Shown here piece after piece: positions 26,400 through 35,471 of a DNA stretch of 64,000 nucleotides. This DNA comes from G965200765 sp965203865 (GTDB taxonomy: Bacteria; Pseudomonadota; Gammaproteobacteria; Arenicellales; JAJDZL01), in the NCBI GenBank assembly GCA_965203865.1, contig OZ241916.1:2108001-2172000 (forward strand), given 5' to 3'. Position 1 is the first letter of the stretch. Every line of letters starts with the position of its first letter. The position numbers and the translations under genes are program-made. Below the pieces are notes generated by a model. It did no database searches. It was not told where the DNA came from and was given only the letters and a program-made list of their open reading frames with translations.

Positions 26400-27683
26400 A
26401 TGGCGGAATGCAATGTAGAGAACAGGACTATATTCTGCGACGACAATCTGGATGTTATGCAGGGTATCAATTCGGAGTGCGTCGATTTGATCTACCTCGA
26501 CCTTCCGTTCAACAAGAACAAGAAGTTTACTGCGCCGATCGGAACTAGCGCCGAAGGTGCCAGCTTCAAGGATATTTTCAGGGAGGAGGATGTAAAAGAC
26601 GAATGGCTGCTCACAGTCAAGGAAGACCATGCTGAGCTCTACAACTACCTGAACGGTGTGAAAGGCGTAGGAAAGCCTTACAATTTCCCCTATTTGGCGT
26701 ACATGGCAATTCGTCTTGTCGAGTGCCATAGAGTCTTGAAAAAGACTGGAAGCATCTATCTTCACTGCGACCCTACGATGAGCCATTATCTGAAGACAAC
26801 AATGGACTGCGTTTTCGGAGAGGATAATTTCAGAAACGAGATTGTGTGGTGCTATACGGGGCCGGGTTCTCCTAGAATGCGGCAGTTCAATCGCAAGCAC
26901 GATATTATTCTGTGGTATTCAATGGGAAGGAAGTGGGCTTTCAACAAGGACGATATACGGCTTCCTTATGCTCCGTCAACTATTGCGCGGGGAAGGTACG
27001 ATTCAAACTCCCCTAGTACAGGTCCTGGTTTCCCTGGTTTCAGAGATGTCGAAAGGGGGAAGGTTCCAGAAAGTTGGTGGGTTGGCATCGGAGCGGGCGG
27101 TCAAATATCAAAAAATGAAATTACGAAATACCCAACCCAGAAACCATTGAAACTGCTTGAAAGAATTGTCAAGGCATCGTCCAATGAAGGCGACATGGTG
27201 CTTGACCCTTTCTGCGGATGCGCCACTACGTGCATTGCCGCAGAGCGGCTGGGCAGAAACTGGATCGGGATTGACATATCTGTCGAGGCCTACAACCAGG
27301 TCAATGACCGATTGAAAAAAGAAGTTTCCGATCCTAGCGACATGTTCAAGAATCGGAACATTGTCAGCATGAGGACCGATCCGCCGAAAAGAACGGACCA
27401 AGCAGAGGATTACAGAGAAGTCAAATTCGTGTACGCAGTTTCGCATCCGAACTACCCAGGCGAGTACAAAGTAGGAATTACAAACAACTTTGAGCGGCGC
27501 CTGACCTCATACCAGACATCGGATCCCGAAAGGCAGTACAAGATGGAGTACAAATTCGAGACTTCGCACTTCAGGGAAATCGAGGCCTACATTCACCAGA
27601 AATTCAATGCAAGACACGAATGGGTAAAAGCAGACCTGAAAACTATAATCAGGGAAATAGAGGGATACAAGCCAGCCGAATAG
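26400..27683 (+). CDS. DNA methyltransferase fused to GIY-YIG/T5orf172-like domain
   Basis: 427 aa. The N-terminal ~300 residues are a beta-class DNA methyltransferase: ENRTIFCDDNLDVMQGI, then motif IV LIYLDLPFNKNKKF (DLPF, a variant of DPPF/DPPY), a target region, then YPTQKPLKLLERIVKASSNEGDMVLDPFCGCATTCIAAERLGRNWIGIDI (motifs X and I). The C-terminal ~85 residues (KFVYAVSHPNYPGEYKVGITNNFERRLTSYQ...ETSHFREIEAYIHQKFNARHEWVK) look like the T5orf172/MUG113 branch of the GIY-YIG nuclease fold. One protein may both modify and nick or bind DNA. It is the sole intact gene of its transposon. Confidence 0.82.
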   Translation: MAECNVENRTIFCDDNLDVMQGINSECVDLIYLDLPFNKNKKFTAPIGTSAEGASFKDIFREEDVKDEWLLTVKEDHAELYNYLNGVKGVGKPYNFPYLAYMAIRLVECHRVLKKTGSIYLHCDPTMSHYLKTTMDCVFGEDNFRNEIVWCYTGPGSPRMRQFNRKHDIILWYSMGRKWAFNKDDIRLPYAPSTIARGRYDSNSPSTGPGFPGFRDVERGKVPESWWVGIGAGGQISKNEITKYPTQKPLKLLERIVKASSNEGDMVLDPFCGCATTCIAAERLGRNWIGIDISVEAYNQVNDRLKKEVSDPSDMFKNRNIVSMRTDPPKRTDQAEDYREVKFVYAVSHPNYPGEYKVGITNNFERRLTSYQTSDPERQYKMEYKFETSHFREIEAYIHQKFNARHEWVKADLKTIIREIEGYKPAE

Positions 27684-27731
27684 CTTTCGGGGTCAGCTGG
27701 GAAATATAATCAAGTATATAATTCCCCAATT

Positions 27732-28346
27732 TTACTGAGCAAGCAATCCTTCACGCTCGACAAATTTCACGATTTCTTCGACACCTGTTCCGGTTTTCAA
27801 GTTTGTAAAAATAAAGGGCCGCTCGCCGCGCATTTTTCGGGCATCCCGGTCCATCACTTCCAGCGAAGCACCAACATGGGGTGCCAAATCAATTTTATTG
27901 ATTACCAGCAAATCGGAACGGGTAATGCCCGGTCCGCCTTTTCGCGGAATCTTGTCCCCTGCAGATACATCAATAACATACAGTGTAAGATCGCTTAATT
28001 CAGGGCTGAATGTTGCTGCAAGATTGTCTCCGCCGCTTTCAACTATAACAACATCAAGATTGCCGAAGCGATTGTGCAATTCGTCAATTGCACTGAGATT
28101 GATTGATGCATCTTCCCGAATCGCGGTATGCGGACAGCCACCGGTCTCTACACCAACAATTCGGTCAGCTTCCAAACTATTGTTGCGTACAAGAAACTGA
28201 GCATCTTCCTTGGTGAAAATGTCATTGGTTACAACAGCAATCTGGTATTCATCCCTCATTCGCTTGCACAATTGATCCACAAGCGCAGTTTTCCCGGTAC
28301 CTACCGGACCTCCAATTCCTACTCGAAGTGTAGATTTTTGACTCAT
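27732..28346 (-). CDS. ureG: Urease accessory GTPase UreG
   Basis: 204 aa, standard length. P-loop GIGGPVGTGKTALVDQL near residue 10, the nickel-binding EADRIVGVETGGCPHTAIREDASINL (CPH), VVIVESGGDNLAATFSP, and the guanine-specificity NKID. It delivers nickel to urease in a GTP-dependent way together with UreF, UreD and UreE. Last gene of the operon; its stop codon lies inside the target duplication of the adjacent transposon and is intact. Confidence 0.95.
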   Translation of the reverse strand: MSQKSTLRVGIGGPVGTGKTALVDQLCKRMRDEYQIAVVTNDIFTKEDAQFLVRNNSLEADRIVGVETGGCPHTAIREDASINLSAIDELHNRFGNLDVVIVESGGDNLAATFSPELSDLTLYVIDVSAGDKIPRKGGPGITRSDLLVINKIDLAPHVGASLEVMDRDARKMRGERPFIFTNLKTGTGVEEIVKFVEREGLLAQ

Positions 28347-28365
28347 TATCTAGATTTCTGAATTT

Positions 28366-29058
28366 TTATGAACGAAACAAGCGGCTGTACTGCTGCTCAT
28401 GCAAGGCACTGCCAATTGCAAGTGCGGGCGTACCTTGCCCAAGGTCGCTATCCTCCAGCGTGCTACTGTATTCTACCCACTCCGGTATTAGCTCTGACAA
28501 TGCAAGCAGAATTTGCTGGCCTGATGTCTGCCCCAAAGGCACCAGCTTGACAGCAGCAGAAATCTGATGCTCGCACCAAGCCCAGAGATAGGCTTGCTGG
28601 GCTTCATGTTCACAAATTTCCCATTTGAAAGCCGCCAAACTAAACAGAGTTGCCCAGCTTGCCTCTGGAGCGTTAATCCAATATCGAGCAGGCTCAATCC
28701 CCAAATCGTAAAGAAGTTTTGCCAAAGCGACTCCCATTTGTCGATCTTCAGCAAGCAATTCGGCAGACTCGCGCGACGCAACTAAAAAGCGACTCCACTC
28801 AAGCACCTTCGCAGCATCATTTTCTTGCCACGCATGCAACAAACGGCTGAGAACCGGAACATCCAGATGACAAATACTGTGCAAGGCAACTCCGGAAATC
28901 CAGGAATGGGCACTTTGCTGGTCACAAACCCATCTGGAACATACCGCGTACTCCAATCCAGTTGAATAGGCGTACGAACCAATCGGCAACGTTGGACTGG
29001 CAATCTGCAGAAGATGGCCTACACTCTTCTTGGGGCTATTCACTGTGAGAGTGGGCAT
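28366..29058 (-). CDS. ureF: Urease accessory protein UreF
   Basis: 230 aa from the ATG at 29058. The open frame reaches further upstream, but MPTLTVNSPKKSVGHLLQIASPTLPIGSYAYSTGLEYAV is the expected beginning. All-helical protein with the family's LPIGSYAYSTGLE and the C-terminal TSGQQILLALSELIPEWVE regions. UreF joins UreD and UreG in the urease activation complex. The start overlaps the ureE end by 23 bp, so translation is coupled; 19 bp separate it from ureG. Confidence 0.9.
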   Translation of the reverse strand: MPTLTVNSPKKSVGHLLQIASPTLPIGSYAYSTGLEYAVCSRWVCDQQSAHSWISGVALHSICHLDVPVLSRLLHAWQENDAAKVLEWSRFLVASRESAELLAEDRQMGVALAKLLYDLGIEPARYWINAPEASWATLFSLAAFKWEICEHEAQQAYLWAWCEHQISAAVKLVPLGQTSGQQILLALSELIPEWVEYSSTLEDSDLGQGTPALAIGSALHEQQYSRLFRS

Positions 29059-29473
29059 GGTAAGCCCCAGGTTCAGGGTCGAATTTTGCCTGTTCAACTG
29101 TAACCTCCAGACCCAGTTTTCGCACCATGTCGTCCAGTACATGATCTTGCTGGTATCGAAGCCAGTTTGTTCCAATCTGCAGATTGACATGTCGGTTTCC
29201 TAGATGATAGGCAGCTCGTGCAAGCGATTGGGATATTTCGCTGTAGACCGTAGACACAGCTTCCTTTGAGGAGTTGATTTCGACAACAAAGCCTTCATCG
29301 TCGATAATTTGGTCCCCGTCTTTCAGCACAGTGCCTCTCGGTAGTGCAAGCCCCGCCTCGTCGCCGTTGTCAAGCTGAATTTTCTGCCTGCTACGCTGGC
29401 GTTTTTCAAAAGGCAGTGTCAAACAACAATTTGGATTTCTGCGATTTGTGATGAGTTGAGTGAATATTTTCAC
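29036..29473 (-). CDS. ureE: Urease accessory nickel chaperone UreE
   Basis: 145 aa from a GTG at 29473, placed 2 nt after the ureC stop; the longer frame would overlap ureC and does not resemble UreE. The beta-rich N-terminal domain reads KIFTQLITNRRNPNCCLTLPFEKRQRSRQKIQLDNGDEAGLALPRGTVLKDGD. The C-terminal ferredoxin-like domain contains AYHLGNRHVNLQI with the conserved metal His, and the tail YHAHSHSE is a short His-rich nickel-binding end. It hands Ni2+ to UreG. Confidence 0.9.
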   Translation of the reverse strand: MKIFTQLITNRRNPNCCLTLPFEKRQRSRQKIQLDNGDEAGLALPRGTVLKDGDQIIDDEGFVVEINSSKEAVSTVYSEISQSLARAAYHLGNRHVNLQIGTNWLRYQQDHVLDDMVRKLGLEVTVEQAKFDPEPGAYHAHSHSE

Positions 29474-29475
29474 TG

Positions 29476-31179
29476 TTAAAACAGGTAATATCGCTGTGCC
29501 ATCGGCAGTACTTTGGCAGGCTGGCAATTCAATAACTCGCCATCAGCTCTGACTTCGTATGTCTGCGGGTCAATTTCCATTTTCGGCAAATAATTGTTGT
29601 GAATCATGTCCTGTTTTGATGGTTGACGACACTCTTTCACTGCAACAAGCCTTTTTTGCAACCGGATTTGCTTGCCTACATCGCGCTCCAACCCCGCTTG
29701 CGAAACAAAACTGACACTGGTCTCCTCAACCGCCTTTCCGTATGCCCCAAACATGGGTCGATAATGAACCGGTTCAGGCGTTGGAATTGACGCATTGGGA
29801 TCTCCCATTGGTGCCGCAGCTACCATGCCGCCCTTGATGATCAGCGCCGGTTTTACACCAAAAAACATTGGTCTCCAAAGCACAATATCAGCGATTTTAC
29901 CAATTTCAACCGAGCCTACTTCATGGGAAATTCCATGCGCAATAGCCGGGTTGATTGTGTATTTTGCGATGTATCGCTTGACGCGAAAATTGTCGTGTTC
30001 ACTCGGGTCCTCCGGCAAGGGGCCGAACTGGGTTTTCATGCTGTGCGCAGTTTGCCATGTGCGAACTACAACTTCGCCGACTCGCCCCATCGCCTGAGAA
30101 TCCGAGGCAATCATGGAAAATGCGCCTTTGTCGTGCAGAATATCTTCTGCAGCAATGGTTTCCTGACGTATTCGCGATTCCGCAAACGCAATATCTTCTG
30201 CAATATTTGAATCCAGATGATGGCAAACCATCAGCATGTCCAAGTGCTCATCTACTGTATTTACAGTAAAGGGCATTGTGGGATTCGTACTGGACGGCAA
30301 AACATTGGCTTCGCCGCATGCTCGCATTATGTCCGGGGCATGACCGCCGCCGGCTCCTTCGGTGTGGTACATGTGAATGTTCCGTCCGCCGATGGCATTC
30401 AACGTAGTTTCCAGAAATCCAGATTCATTTATTGTGTCAGAGTGCAGTGCTACCTGAACATCGTAGTCTTCTGCAACGCGCAAGCAGCAGTCAATTGCAG
30501 CCGGCGTTGAACCCCAGTCTTCATGCAGTTTCAAACCGATGCAACCTGCTTCCACTTGTTCCTGAAGGGCCGGTGCCTGACTGGAATTTCCTTTGGCAAG
30601 AAAGCCAAAATTCAGCGGAAGCGATTCAATAGACTGATACATCCGATGTATGTTCCATACCCCGGGAGTCGTAGTTGTAGCTTTTGTGCCTGTTGTTGGT
30701 CCAGTGCCGCCTCCCAGCATCGTCGTCACGCCGGACATAATGGCATCTTCAGCCTGCTGAGGGCAGATAAAATGGACATGTGCGTCAATTGCTCCTGCTG
30801 TAAGTATTTTCCCTTCAGCAGCCATAATTTCTGTGCCAGGGCCGATAACAAAATCAACACCGGGCTGGACATTGGGATTTCCAGCCTTGCCAATGCCGGC
30901 AATGCGACCATTTTTGATTCCTACATCTGCCTTGACGATCCCCCAGTGGTCAATGATGAGGGCATTGGTGATCACAAAATCCATTACATCTTCACCAACA
31001 AACTGACTTTGCGCCATACCGTCCCGTATGTTCTTGCCGCCTCCGAATTTCACTTCTTCGCCGTAAATCGTGCAGTCGTTTTCAACTTGCACCCATAAAT
31101 CTGTATCGCCCAGCCGCACTCGGTCCCCAGTGGTTGGTCCATACATCTCTGCATAGGCGGTTCGATCAATCTTCGCCAT
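29476..31179 (-). CDS. ureC: Urease alpha subunit (catalytic)
   Basis: 567 aa from the ATG at 31179 (MAKIDRTAYAEMYGPTTGDRVRLGDTDL), the standard UreC start, preceded by GGGGAAA; it overlaps the ureB end by 14 bp. Nickel-site residues are all visible: GAIDAHVHFICPQQ (two His), GCIGLKLHEDWGSTP (carbamylated Lys), VALHSDTINESGF and YHTEGAGGGHAPDI (His pair), the flap MVCHHLDSNIAED (Cys, His) and MIASDSQAMGR (Asp). Hydrolyses urea to ammonia and carbamate in the cytoplasm. Confidence 0.97.
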   Translation of the reverse strand: MAKIDRTAYAEMYGPTTGDRVRLGDTDLWVQVENDCTIYGEEVKFGGGKNIRDGMAQSQFVGEDVMDFVITNALIIDHWGIVKADVGIKNGRIAGIGKAGNPNVQPGVDFVIGPGTEIMAAEGKILTAGAIDAHVHFICPQQAEDAIMSGVTTMLGGGTGPTTGTKATTTTPGVWNIHRMYQSIESLPLNFGFLAKGNSSQAPALQEQVEAGCIGLKLHEDWGSTPAAIDCCLRVAEDYDVQVALHSDTINESGFLETTLNAIGGRNIHMYHTEGAGGGHAPDIMRACGEANVLPSSTNPTMPFTVNTVDEHLDMLMVCHHLDSNIAEDIAFAESRIRQETIAAEDILHDKGAFSMIASDSQAMGRVGEVVVRTWQTAHSMKTQFGPLPEDPSEHDNFRVKRYIAKYTINPAIAHGISHEVGSVEIGKIADIVLWRPMFFGVKPALIIKGGMVAAAPMGDPNASIPTPEPVHYRPMFGAYGKAVEETSVSFVSQAGLERDVGKQIRLQKRLVAVKECRQPSKQDMIHNNYLPKMEIDPQTYEVRADGELLNCQPAKVLPMAQRYYLF

Positions 31180-31483
31180 CAATTTTCCCCATAATTTTTC
31201 CGTTAAATCCCAGGATAATGCGATTGCCGTCATATGCGACCAGCTCGACAGTGCGAGACTGGCCGGGTTCGAATCGAATTGCGCTCCCTGAAGGAATATT
31301 CAATCGGAATCCCCTTGCTTTTTCACGCTCAAATTGAAGTGCAGAGTTGACTTCGTAGAAGTGGTAGTGCGAACCAATCTGAATGGGCCTGTCGCCAGAG
31401 TTTGACACGCTCAATGTAACCGTTTCCCGACCACTATTGATTTCAATTGGTTCCGACCTTAGTCGTAGTTCTCCTGGTATCAC
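31166..31483 (-). CDS. ureB: Urease beta subunit
   Basis: 105-aa structural subunit: MIPGELRLRSEPIEINSGRETVTLSVSNSGDRPIQIGSHYHFYEVN, then RGFRLNIPSGSAIRFEPGQSRTVELVAYDG, both typical. Assembles with UreA and UreC in the holoenzyme. Gap to ureA is 18 bp, overlap with ureC is 14 bp. Confidence 0.96.
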   Translation of the reverse strand: MIPGELRLRSEPIEINSGRETVTLSVSNSGDRPIQIGSHYHFYEVNSALQFEREKARGFRLNIPSGSAIRFEPGQSRTVELVAYDGNRIILGFNGKIMGKIDGED

Positions 31484-31501
31484 TTGACGATGCCTGCCTG
31501 G

Positions 31502-31804
31502 TTAAACGATGGGGTTGTGAATGGTAACCAGTTTGGTGCCGTCTGGAAATGTGGCCTCCACCTGAATGTCATGAATCATTTCAGGCACTCCCTCCATTAC
31601 ATCTTCTCGAGTAAGCAGGTTGGCACCAGAAGCCATCAATTCAGCTACACTCTTTCCTTCTCTTGCACCTTCCATAATTTCAGCACTGATATATGCAACC
31701 GTTTCGGGATAATTCAACTTAATACCTCGCGCTTTTCTGCGCTCGGCCAGCAGTGCCGCCGTAAAAATCAGCAATTTATCTTTTTCGCGTGGTGAAAGTT
31801 TCAT
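31502..31804 (-). CDS. ureA: Urease gamma subunit
   Basis: 100-aa subunit with the family sequence MKLSPREKDKLLIFTAALLAERRKARGIKLNYPETVAYISAEIMEGAREG and EGVPEMIHDIQVEATFPDGTKLVTIHNPI. Part of the (ABC)3 urease trimer. Separated by about 80 bp from ureD upstream, so the structural genes may also have their own promoter; none is obvious. Confidence 0.96.
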   Translation of the reverse strand: MKLSPREKDKLLIFTAALLAERRKARGIKLNYPETVAYISAEIMEGAREGKSVAELMASGANLLTREDVMEGVPEMIHDIQVEATFPDGTKLVTIHNPIV

Positions 31805-31885
31805 ATGTATATTTTATTCAGAAAACTCCCCAAAAGGGTATATGCGCATCAAATAACAGCCAAGTGTTCATGTCATAATTTACTT

Positions 31886-32767
31886 TCAAGTGTTCCATAT
31901 CCGCGGGTCAACCGCATCAATTCCAAGAGTAAGCGGGCGTAGTATACTCCATGCTTTCTTTAGCAGAGTTCGCGCTTCTTCTGCATAGTTCCCCAAATAC
32001 CGACAGATCAAGACCCGATGCAACATTGTAACAGAGAATAGTGAATCACCATCACTTGAAACTCTGCTGCGAATCTCTGCAACTAGCGATTCGTCACCCT
32101 CCGTGGAGATTAGATAGCCAGAAACACTGTATTTTTGTAATCCCCAAGGACTTTTCAGGACAGAACAATCATCTTTGTATCGATTTCGCTCTAGCAAAAG
32201 TGGCATGCCATTATCCCAGATTTCAAATCTTTGGCGAATATTGCACTGCCTGAGTGGCTCATTGCTGGCGGGCAAGCCAAAACAACTAATATCCCAGCCA
32301 ATAAATTTTGCATCGGAGGCCAGTTCAATGCAAACCACAGATTCAATAGCTGCATTGTTGAAGTAGATTGTTTCCTGAGGCAGCCACTCCAGTTTAGAGT
32401 TGTCAGCGAGATTGATTCGCTGAATTTGAGAGACTGATTTATCGCCGAGACAGCGATAGACCTTCGATGCGCCGGGCGTAGTAACTGTCCCCCAAGCGCC
32501 TTGTTCAACTGAAATATTCGTAGACAGTTTGTCGCCGCCTACAAATCCGCCAGGAGGGTGTACCAGGTATAAATGGCAGATCTCTTCATTTTCCGGATAG
32601 AATGGCTTTTGAACAACCAATGGTCCGGTGTGGCTACGGTCAACAAGTACAGTTCGGGTACCGCGCCTGGCAAGGCGAAGATCTAACGATGCTGTCCACT
32701 CGTCAAGGCCCCTCGCTGGAGTTTTATCTGAATTTATTTCGTTCGTGTCCAAAAACTCGTAACTCAT
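31886..32767 (-). CDS. ureD: Urease accessory protein UreD
   Basis: 293 aa, first gene of ureDABCEFG. Characteristic segments: LARRGTRTVLVDRSHTGPLVVQKPFYPE, CHLYLVHPPGGFVGGDKL, TTPGASKVYRC, LEWLPQETIYFNNA and the C-terminal PLTLGIDAVDPRIWNT. Acts as scaffold binding apo-urease together with UreF and UreG during nickel insertion. Confidence 0.92.
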   Translation of the reverse strand: MSYEFLDTNEINSDKTPARGLDEWTASLDLRLARRGTRTVLVDRSHTGPLVVQKPFYPENEEICHLYLVHPPGGFVGGDKLSTNISVEQGAWGTVTTPGASKVYRCLGDKSVSQIQRINLADNSKLEWLPQETIYFNNAAIESVVCIELASDAKFIGWDISCFGLPASNEPLRQCNIRQRFEIWDNGMPLLLERNRYKDDCSVLKSPWGLQKYSVSGYLISTEGDESLVAEIRSRVSSDGDSLFSVTMLHRVLICRYLGNYAEEARTLLKKAWSILRPLTLGIDAVDPRIWNT

Positions 32768-32830
32768 TCATCCAGCGTGAAGAAATAAAAAAACAATGCA
32801 TCTGCACCCAAGCAAGCCAATCACGGATTG

Positions 32831-33727
32831 TTAACTATAACCCGCAATATCGAAAATATGTTTTTGGGAAGGTACATACCAGAAGCTGCCCGACACGGGG
32901 GTTGAGAAATCAGTTAACCTGTCATACAGCCCATCGTCGCTTACCCCGAACATTCTTTCCAATTGAACCTGAATACGATTCAAGTCGCAGGCAAAAGATA
33001 CAAAATGCAATCCTCTTGCACTCAAGCTTCCATAAGGAACACTTCTCCGCAAGATTTTTTGTTTTACTCCGCCCACCTCCGCATCTGTTCGACTGACATG
33101 AGAGTCTTGCGGCATTACGTCTTCGTCAAGTTCAATACTGTCTGGTTTGGTACGTCCTATAATCTTTTCCTGTTCGGATTCGGGCAAACTGTGAAATTTA
33201 TCAAGATCATGTACCCATTGCTGTGTAAATGCAAAGCAGCTTCCTGTTTCTGAAGGAATCATAACGGCATCCAGTGCGTCTTTGCCGTTTGGATTCTCGG
33301 TACCGTCAATGAATCCGGTAAAATCACGATTTTCGTATCGCGCAAATCCTCTAACTTCAAGAACCCTGTCGGCACCAAGATTTTCAAGTCGATGATTCAA
33401 ATCAACTGCAGCATCGAAATTTGAATCATGCGAATCACTCTGCAACCATATCCACAAATCGCTCTGAGTAGATGGCACTTGAGCTTTGGCACCTTGAATC
33501 GTTTCAAAGCAACGATAGCTCTCGGGCACTTTTACAGAAGACACATGCCCCCACAATCGGTCATTGAACCCGAACAATACATCTACACCCAAATCATGAG
33601 CACAGTCCAATGTATTGCCAATGAAAAAACGAATCAAGTTGCCGGCCGGCATCTCAAGAAATTTATACTCACAATGAAAGTGATCCGGTAAAATCGCGTC
33701 GAAAATTCCAGGTTGCGAATGCTCCAT
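32831..33727 (-). CDS. DyP-type haem peroxidase
   Basis: 298 aa, in the range of short cytoplasmic DyPs (YfeX-like). Two ferredoxin-like halves with the distal GxxDG signature in FTGFIDGTENPNGKDAL near residue 145 and the proximal haem His in DSHVSRTD near 213, then RRSVPYGSLSARGLHFVSFACDLNRIQVQLERMFG. No twin-arginine signal is present, so a cytoplasmic location is likely. It oxidises dyes or haem-like compounds with H2O2 in the known family; the physiological substrate is unknown. It lies 64 bp from divergently unrelated ureD on the same strand. Confidence 0.88.
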   Translation of the reverse strand: MEHSQPGIFDAILPDHFHCEYKFLEMPAGNLIRFFIGNTLDCAHDLGVDVLFGFNDRLWGHVSSVKVPESYRCFETIQGAKAQVPSTQSDLWIWLQSDSHDSNFDAAVDLNHRLENLGADRVLEVRGFARYENRDFTGFIDGTENPNGKDALDAVMIPSETGSCFAFTQQWVHDLDKFHSLPESEQEKIIGRTKPDSIELDEDVMPQDSHVSRTDAEVGGVKQKILRRSVPYGSLSARGLHFVSFACDLNRIQVQLERMFGVSDDGLYDRLTDFSTPVSGSFWYVPSQKHIFDIAGYS

Positions 33728-33820
33728 TATTTGCTCCAGACAGATATGAATTTAAACAAGGTCATGTAATTTATATGGGGTACATCAACATAATTTTCAA
33801 TGAATAACCAAGTCTTTTTG

Positions 33821-34516
33821 TCAAAATACAACCAACTTTTTATCAGACACGCATAAAGGCCAGCGCCCTTGCTCAAATATACTGAACTTGCTCGTAAAGT
33901 ATTTGCCTGGGATGTCTTCAGTGCACGATTCAAGTGCAAAAAAATAGCTTGTCTCAACTGCACATCCAGTAGCCACGCGGGGAAAATATTCATCTTCTAC
34001 ATCAAACTTTAGCTGAACTTGCTTCATGATTTCATCAGCCACATCAACCACTATGCTGTTTAGTTGACTTCTGGCTATTTCATTCAGGTTTAACTGTCGG
34101 GAGAATGGAGTCATCAAGTTTCGAAGGCTATCTTCATAATGCATCCACTTCCGGTCGTACCTTGCGTGCAAGTAGTCCTTGGTTTCACTTAAGTCCCTTG
34201 CGTAAAGAACCGGTGTATTATTCATATCCAGAACTTCCAGCATTTTCAGCAAGTACTTTCGTTCCGATGTTCTTTGTGGCTTGCCAGTAGATTCAAACCA
34301 GCCAACATTATTGATTCTGGCTAAAGCTTTATTGATTTGCTCAGTTTGCACCAAAAGACCACTCGTTTCATGGGCAACAAGATAACAGAACCATTCAAGT
34401 AAAGTTCTAGGACTGCGAGCTGCCCCGGAATTCTCTCCACAACCCCAGTTTCTCTTGTACAGGACGATCTGAAAAACTGAACAGATACGAATCTTCATTT
34501 GCATGGTGTCGAACAT
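33821..34516 (-). CDS. Hypothetical protein, family not recognised
   Basis: The frame is open for up to 231 aa, but its first ATGs lie inside the 3' end of the gentisate dioxygenase gene, and the protein-like part begins near LLEWFCYLVAHETSG, where no clear start codon exists. A helical, soluble middle follows (YLLKMLEVLDMNNTPVLYARDLSETKDYLHARYDRKWMHYEDSL...EIMKQVQLKFDVEDEYFPRVATGCAVETSYFFALESC). It could be a complete gene with a ~110-bp overlap, or a 5'-truncated remnant. No function can be given. Confidence 0.45.
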   Translation of the reverse strand: MFDTMQMKIRICSVFQIVLYKRNWGCGENSGAARSPRTLLEWFCYLVAHETSGLLVQTEQINKALARINNVGWFESTGKPQRTSERKYLLKMLEVLDMNNTPVLYARDLSETKDYLHARYDRKWMHYEDSLRNLMTPFSRQLNLNEIARSQLNSIVVDVADEIMKQVQLKFDVEDEYFPRVATGCAVETSYFFALESCTEDIPGKYFTSKFSIFEQGRWPLCVSDKKLVVF

Positions 34517-35456
34517 CTTGCCAGCCGGGAATTACAAACGTATCGCGTTTTTGCCATTGCAGAGTTGTTTCACCAACAGCAGAAGTGCCGCTACCCTCCA
34601 CAACTGAAAATACGGTTGCGTCGGTTGAGCGGTACAAATCTGTGGTAAATCCTCCGGGCAGCAACTGCATGTTGGTTGCCATAGTCGGCATGGCGTAGTC
34701 CCCGGTGACTGGATTCACATAACGAAGCTTCAATCCGTGACAAGCATCCCACTGGTCAGTGTTTTGCATTTTCTCCAATGCTTCCCGCGTTCGCTCATAC
34801 GGATAGTTGAATACCGGCGAGGTTTGTGTGGAGTTATTGTAGTCAACAGGAAGCAAGCCTGACCCGTATCTTGCCAAAGCATCGCCCACGGGCCGGGATT
34901 GCGGATACACTTCGTCTGGATATTTTTCCGCAAACGACACATCCAGCATTTGCACAAGAGGAATATCAAGACCGTCTAGCCACACCATCGGAAAATCGCT
35001 TTCATTACCATGGTCATGCCACGTCCACGACGGTGTAATCACAAAATCGCCTTCCCCCATAATGGTCTTTTCGCCGTCAACCGCAGTATACGCTCCATTT
35101 CCTTCCACGATAAATCGCAATGCCGATTGCGAGTGTCGATGCGCTGGAGCAATTTCTCCAGGCAGTATCAATTGCAATCCTGCATACAAAGTACTCGTAA
35201 TTCGAGATTCGCCTGGCATGCCCGGATTTTCCAGAATCAACACCCTCCGTTCCGCCTGCTTTGCAGTAATCAGCTTGCCGGCTTCCATGACCAATGGACG
35301 CACTGCTTCATACTTCCAAATCGCGGGTTTGCAACAGCCTGTTGGTTGAGGTGTAACCAGCGATTCCAGAACTGTCCAAAGAGGAGCAAGCCTACGGTCG
35401 GGCAATCGCGTGTAAAACTCCCTTAGCTCAGGTGTATCTGGTATATCAAACGCCAT
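34407..35456 (-). CDS. Gentisate 1,2-dioxygenase
   Basis: 349-aa bicupin ring-cleavage enzyme. The Fe(II) site is visible in the first cupin: LPGEIAPAHRHSQSALRFIVEGNGAYTAVDGEKTIMGEGDFVITPSWTWHDHGNE, with PAHRHS and HDHG. The second cupin (YRSTDATVFSVVEGSGTSAVGETTLQWQKRDTFVIPGWQDVRHHANEDSYLFSFSD) is well kept. Opens gentisate to maleylpyruvate. Downstream maleylpyruvate isomerase or hydrolase genes are not present. It stands at the end of a possible operon with a diiron oxygenase, an SDR and a ferredoxin reductase. Confidence 0.88.
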   Translation of the reverse strand: MAFDIPDTPELREFYTRLPDRRLAPLWTVLESLVTPQPTGCCKPAIWKYEAVRPLVMEAGKLITAKQAERRVLILENPGMPGESRITSTLYAGLQLILPGEIAPAHRHSQSALRFIVEGNGAYTAVDGEKTIMGEGDFVITPSWTWHDHGNESDFPMVWLDGLDIPLVQMLDVSFAEKYPDEVYPQSRPVGDALARYGSGLLPVDYNNSTQTSPVFNYPYERTREALEKMQNTDQWDACHGLKLRYVNPVTGDYAMPTMATNMQLLPGGFTTDLYRSTDATVFSVVEGSGTSAVGETTLQWQKRDTFVIPGWQDVRHHANEDSYLFSFSDRPVQEKLGLWREFRGSSQS

Positions 35457-35471
35457 GACAGAACAATAAAC

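Larger units (their letters stand above)
26261..27726. mobile_element. Non-autonomous IS1595-like transposon carrying a methyltransferase
   Basis: 1466-bp unit with perfect 24-bp inverted repeats (26261-26284 and 27703-27726, beginning GGGAATTATATACTTGATTA). Flanking octamers are AAATTTTA (26253-26260) and CAATTTTA (27727-27734), an 8-bp target duplication with one change. The right copy includes the ureG stop codon, which is preserved. It holds a methyltransferase-GIY-YIG gene and only the last codons of a transposase. Movement would need a transposase in trans, for which the element at 46512-49459 is a candidate. Confidence 0.88.

Noticed and set aside
26400..27683. Classical two-gene restriction-modification system at the methyltransferase
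   Set aside because: No separate endonuclease gene; the nuclease-like domain is fused and the gene is transposon cargo.
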